From positions 1 to 11,901 of the forward strand of contig JAAEEW010000080.1 of NCBI GenBank assembly GCA_013415595.1: a stretch of 11,901 nucleotides of DNA, read 5' to 3'. Origin of the DNA: Methanosarcinales archaeon. GTDB taxonomy: Archaea; Halobacteriota; Methanosarcinia; Methanotrichales; Methanotrichaceae. A model generated the notes under the pieces. It did not search any database. It saw nothing but the letters and a program-made list of their open reading frames with translations, and was not told the DNA's origin. This document shows positions 11,628 through 11,901 of this stretch, one piece after another (positions within the stretch are counted from its first letter, which is position 1; the number at the start of each line of letters is the position of its first letter). The translations under genes and the position numbers were made by a program.

Positions 11628-11901
11628 TCACCCCCGCCCCTCGATCTCCCTCTGCAGCTGGGCCAGGTATTCCCTCATCACCGCCTCCCTTCTCCCGGCC
11701 ATATTCCGGGCAGTCCCGGTGTGCATGCCCGCCCCCAGCTTCAGGAGCTTGCGGTAGAAGTGGTCCAGGTTCCACCTTCCGTCGTCCGGCTCTCTGGCCG
11801 TGCAGAAGGGGTCATGGGGGTCGTACATCTTGCGGCCCAGGCTTCCGCCAACGGTGAAGACCCGGGCGATGCCGATGGCCCCCATGGCATCCAGCCGGTC
11901 G
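11628..11901 (-). CDS. HD-domain phosphohydrolase, C-terminal part
   Basis: The last 90 codons of a metal-dependent HD-superfamily hydrolase resembling YedJ/YpgQ-type proteins. The visible part begins DRLDAMGAIGIARVF, the segment that carries the last metal-binding aspartate of the HD fold in this group (usually within QDADRLDA). It continues with TVGGSLGRKMYDP, then NLDHFYRKLLKLGAGMHTGTARNMAGRREAVMREYLAQLQREIEG, the helical end typical of the group. The upstream part lies beyond the window, so the ATG at 11885 is internal and not the start. The substrate is unknown; characterised relatives act on nucleotides. The stop is 112 bases upstream of the fasciclin start on the same strand, and the fasciclin gene has its own promoter. 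Confidence 0.8.
   Translation of the reverse strand, partial: DRLDAMGAIGIARVFTVGGSLGRKMYDPHDPFCTAREPDDGRWNLDHFYRKLLKLGAGMHTGTARNMAGRREAVMREYLAQLQREIEGRG

Overview
The window looks like chromosome from a GC-rich methanogenic archaeon, most likely of the Methanothrix/Methanosaeta type (Methanosarcinales); the genus is inference. Support comes from archaeal TATA-box promoters, one or two apparently leaderless starts, a ribose-1,5-bisphosphate isomerase of the archaeal AMP pathway, an MTH865-family protein, a class II photolyase that matches the Methanosarcina mazei enzyme residue for residue at key sites, and a secreted protein with an archaeosortase-type C-terminus.

Layout. 1-353 (-) is the N-terminal half of a secreted staphylococcal-nuclease-like enzyme. 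354-1248 has no convincing protein gene, but holds a tandem 19-bp repeat, a possible pseudoknot, a run of six consecutive stop codons, and at about 928-1126 a strong candidate for an independent structured RNA with its own promoter and terminator-like hairpin. 1249-2110 (+) is a two-gene unit (cyclophilin-like protein, WrbA-like flavodoxin). 2243-3175 (+) is ribose-1,5-bisphosphate isomerase behind a (GAG)7 Shine-Dalgarno tract. 3198-4857 (-) encodes two secreted surface proteins: one with a PGPG-type sorting tail, the other with an Asn-glycosylation-rich stalk.

5045-8039 (-) is a photoreactivation operon. The first gene is an FeS-BCP/(6-4)-type photolyase homologue that has lost all four iron-sulfur cysteines; the second is a class II CPD photolyase. 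Together they could cover both main UV lesions. 8345-9151 (-) is a SAM methyltransferase whose N-terminus is intact in frame but whose expected start codon is ACG, six bases behind a good Shine-Dalgarno. 9328-9567 (-) is an MTH865-family protein, divergent from 9717-10523 (+), a cysteine-rich winged-helix regulator; an inverted repeat between them is a candidate operator. 10524-11113 has no gene I can support, only hairpins and a TATA-like site. 11114-11515 (-) is a single-domain fasciclin protein with a TTG start, and 11628-11901 (-) is the C-terminal end of an HD-domain phosphohydrolase cut by the window.

The genes most worth a second look are the cluster-free photolyase, the methyltransferase with the lost or non-canonical start, the candidate RNA and the two matching stop-codon runs.
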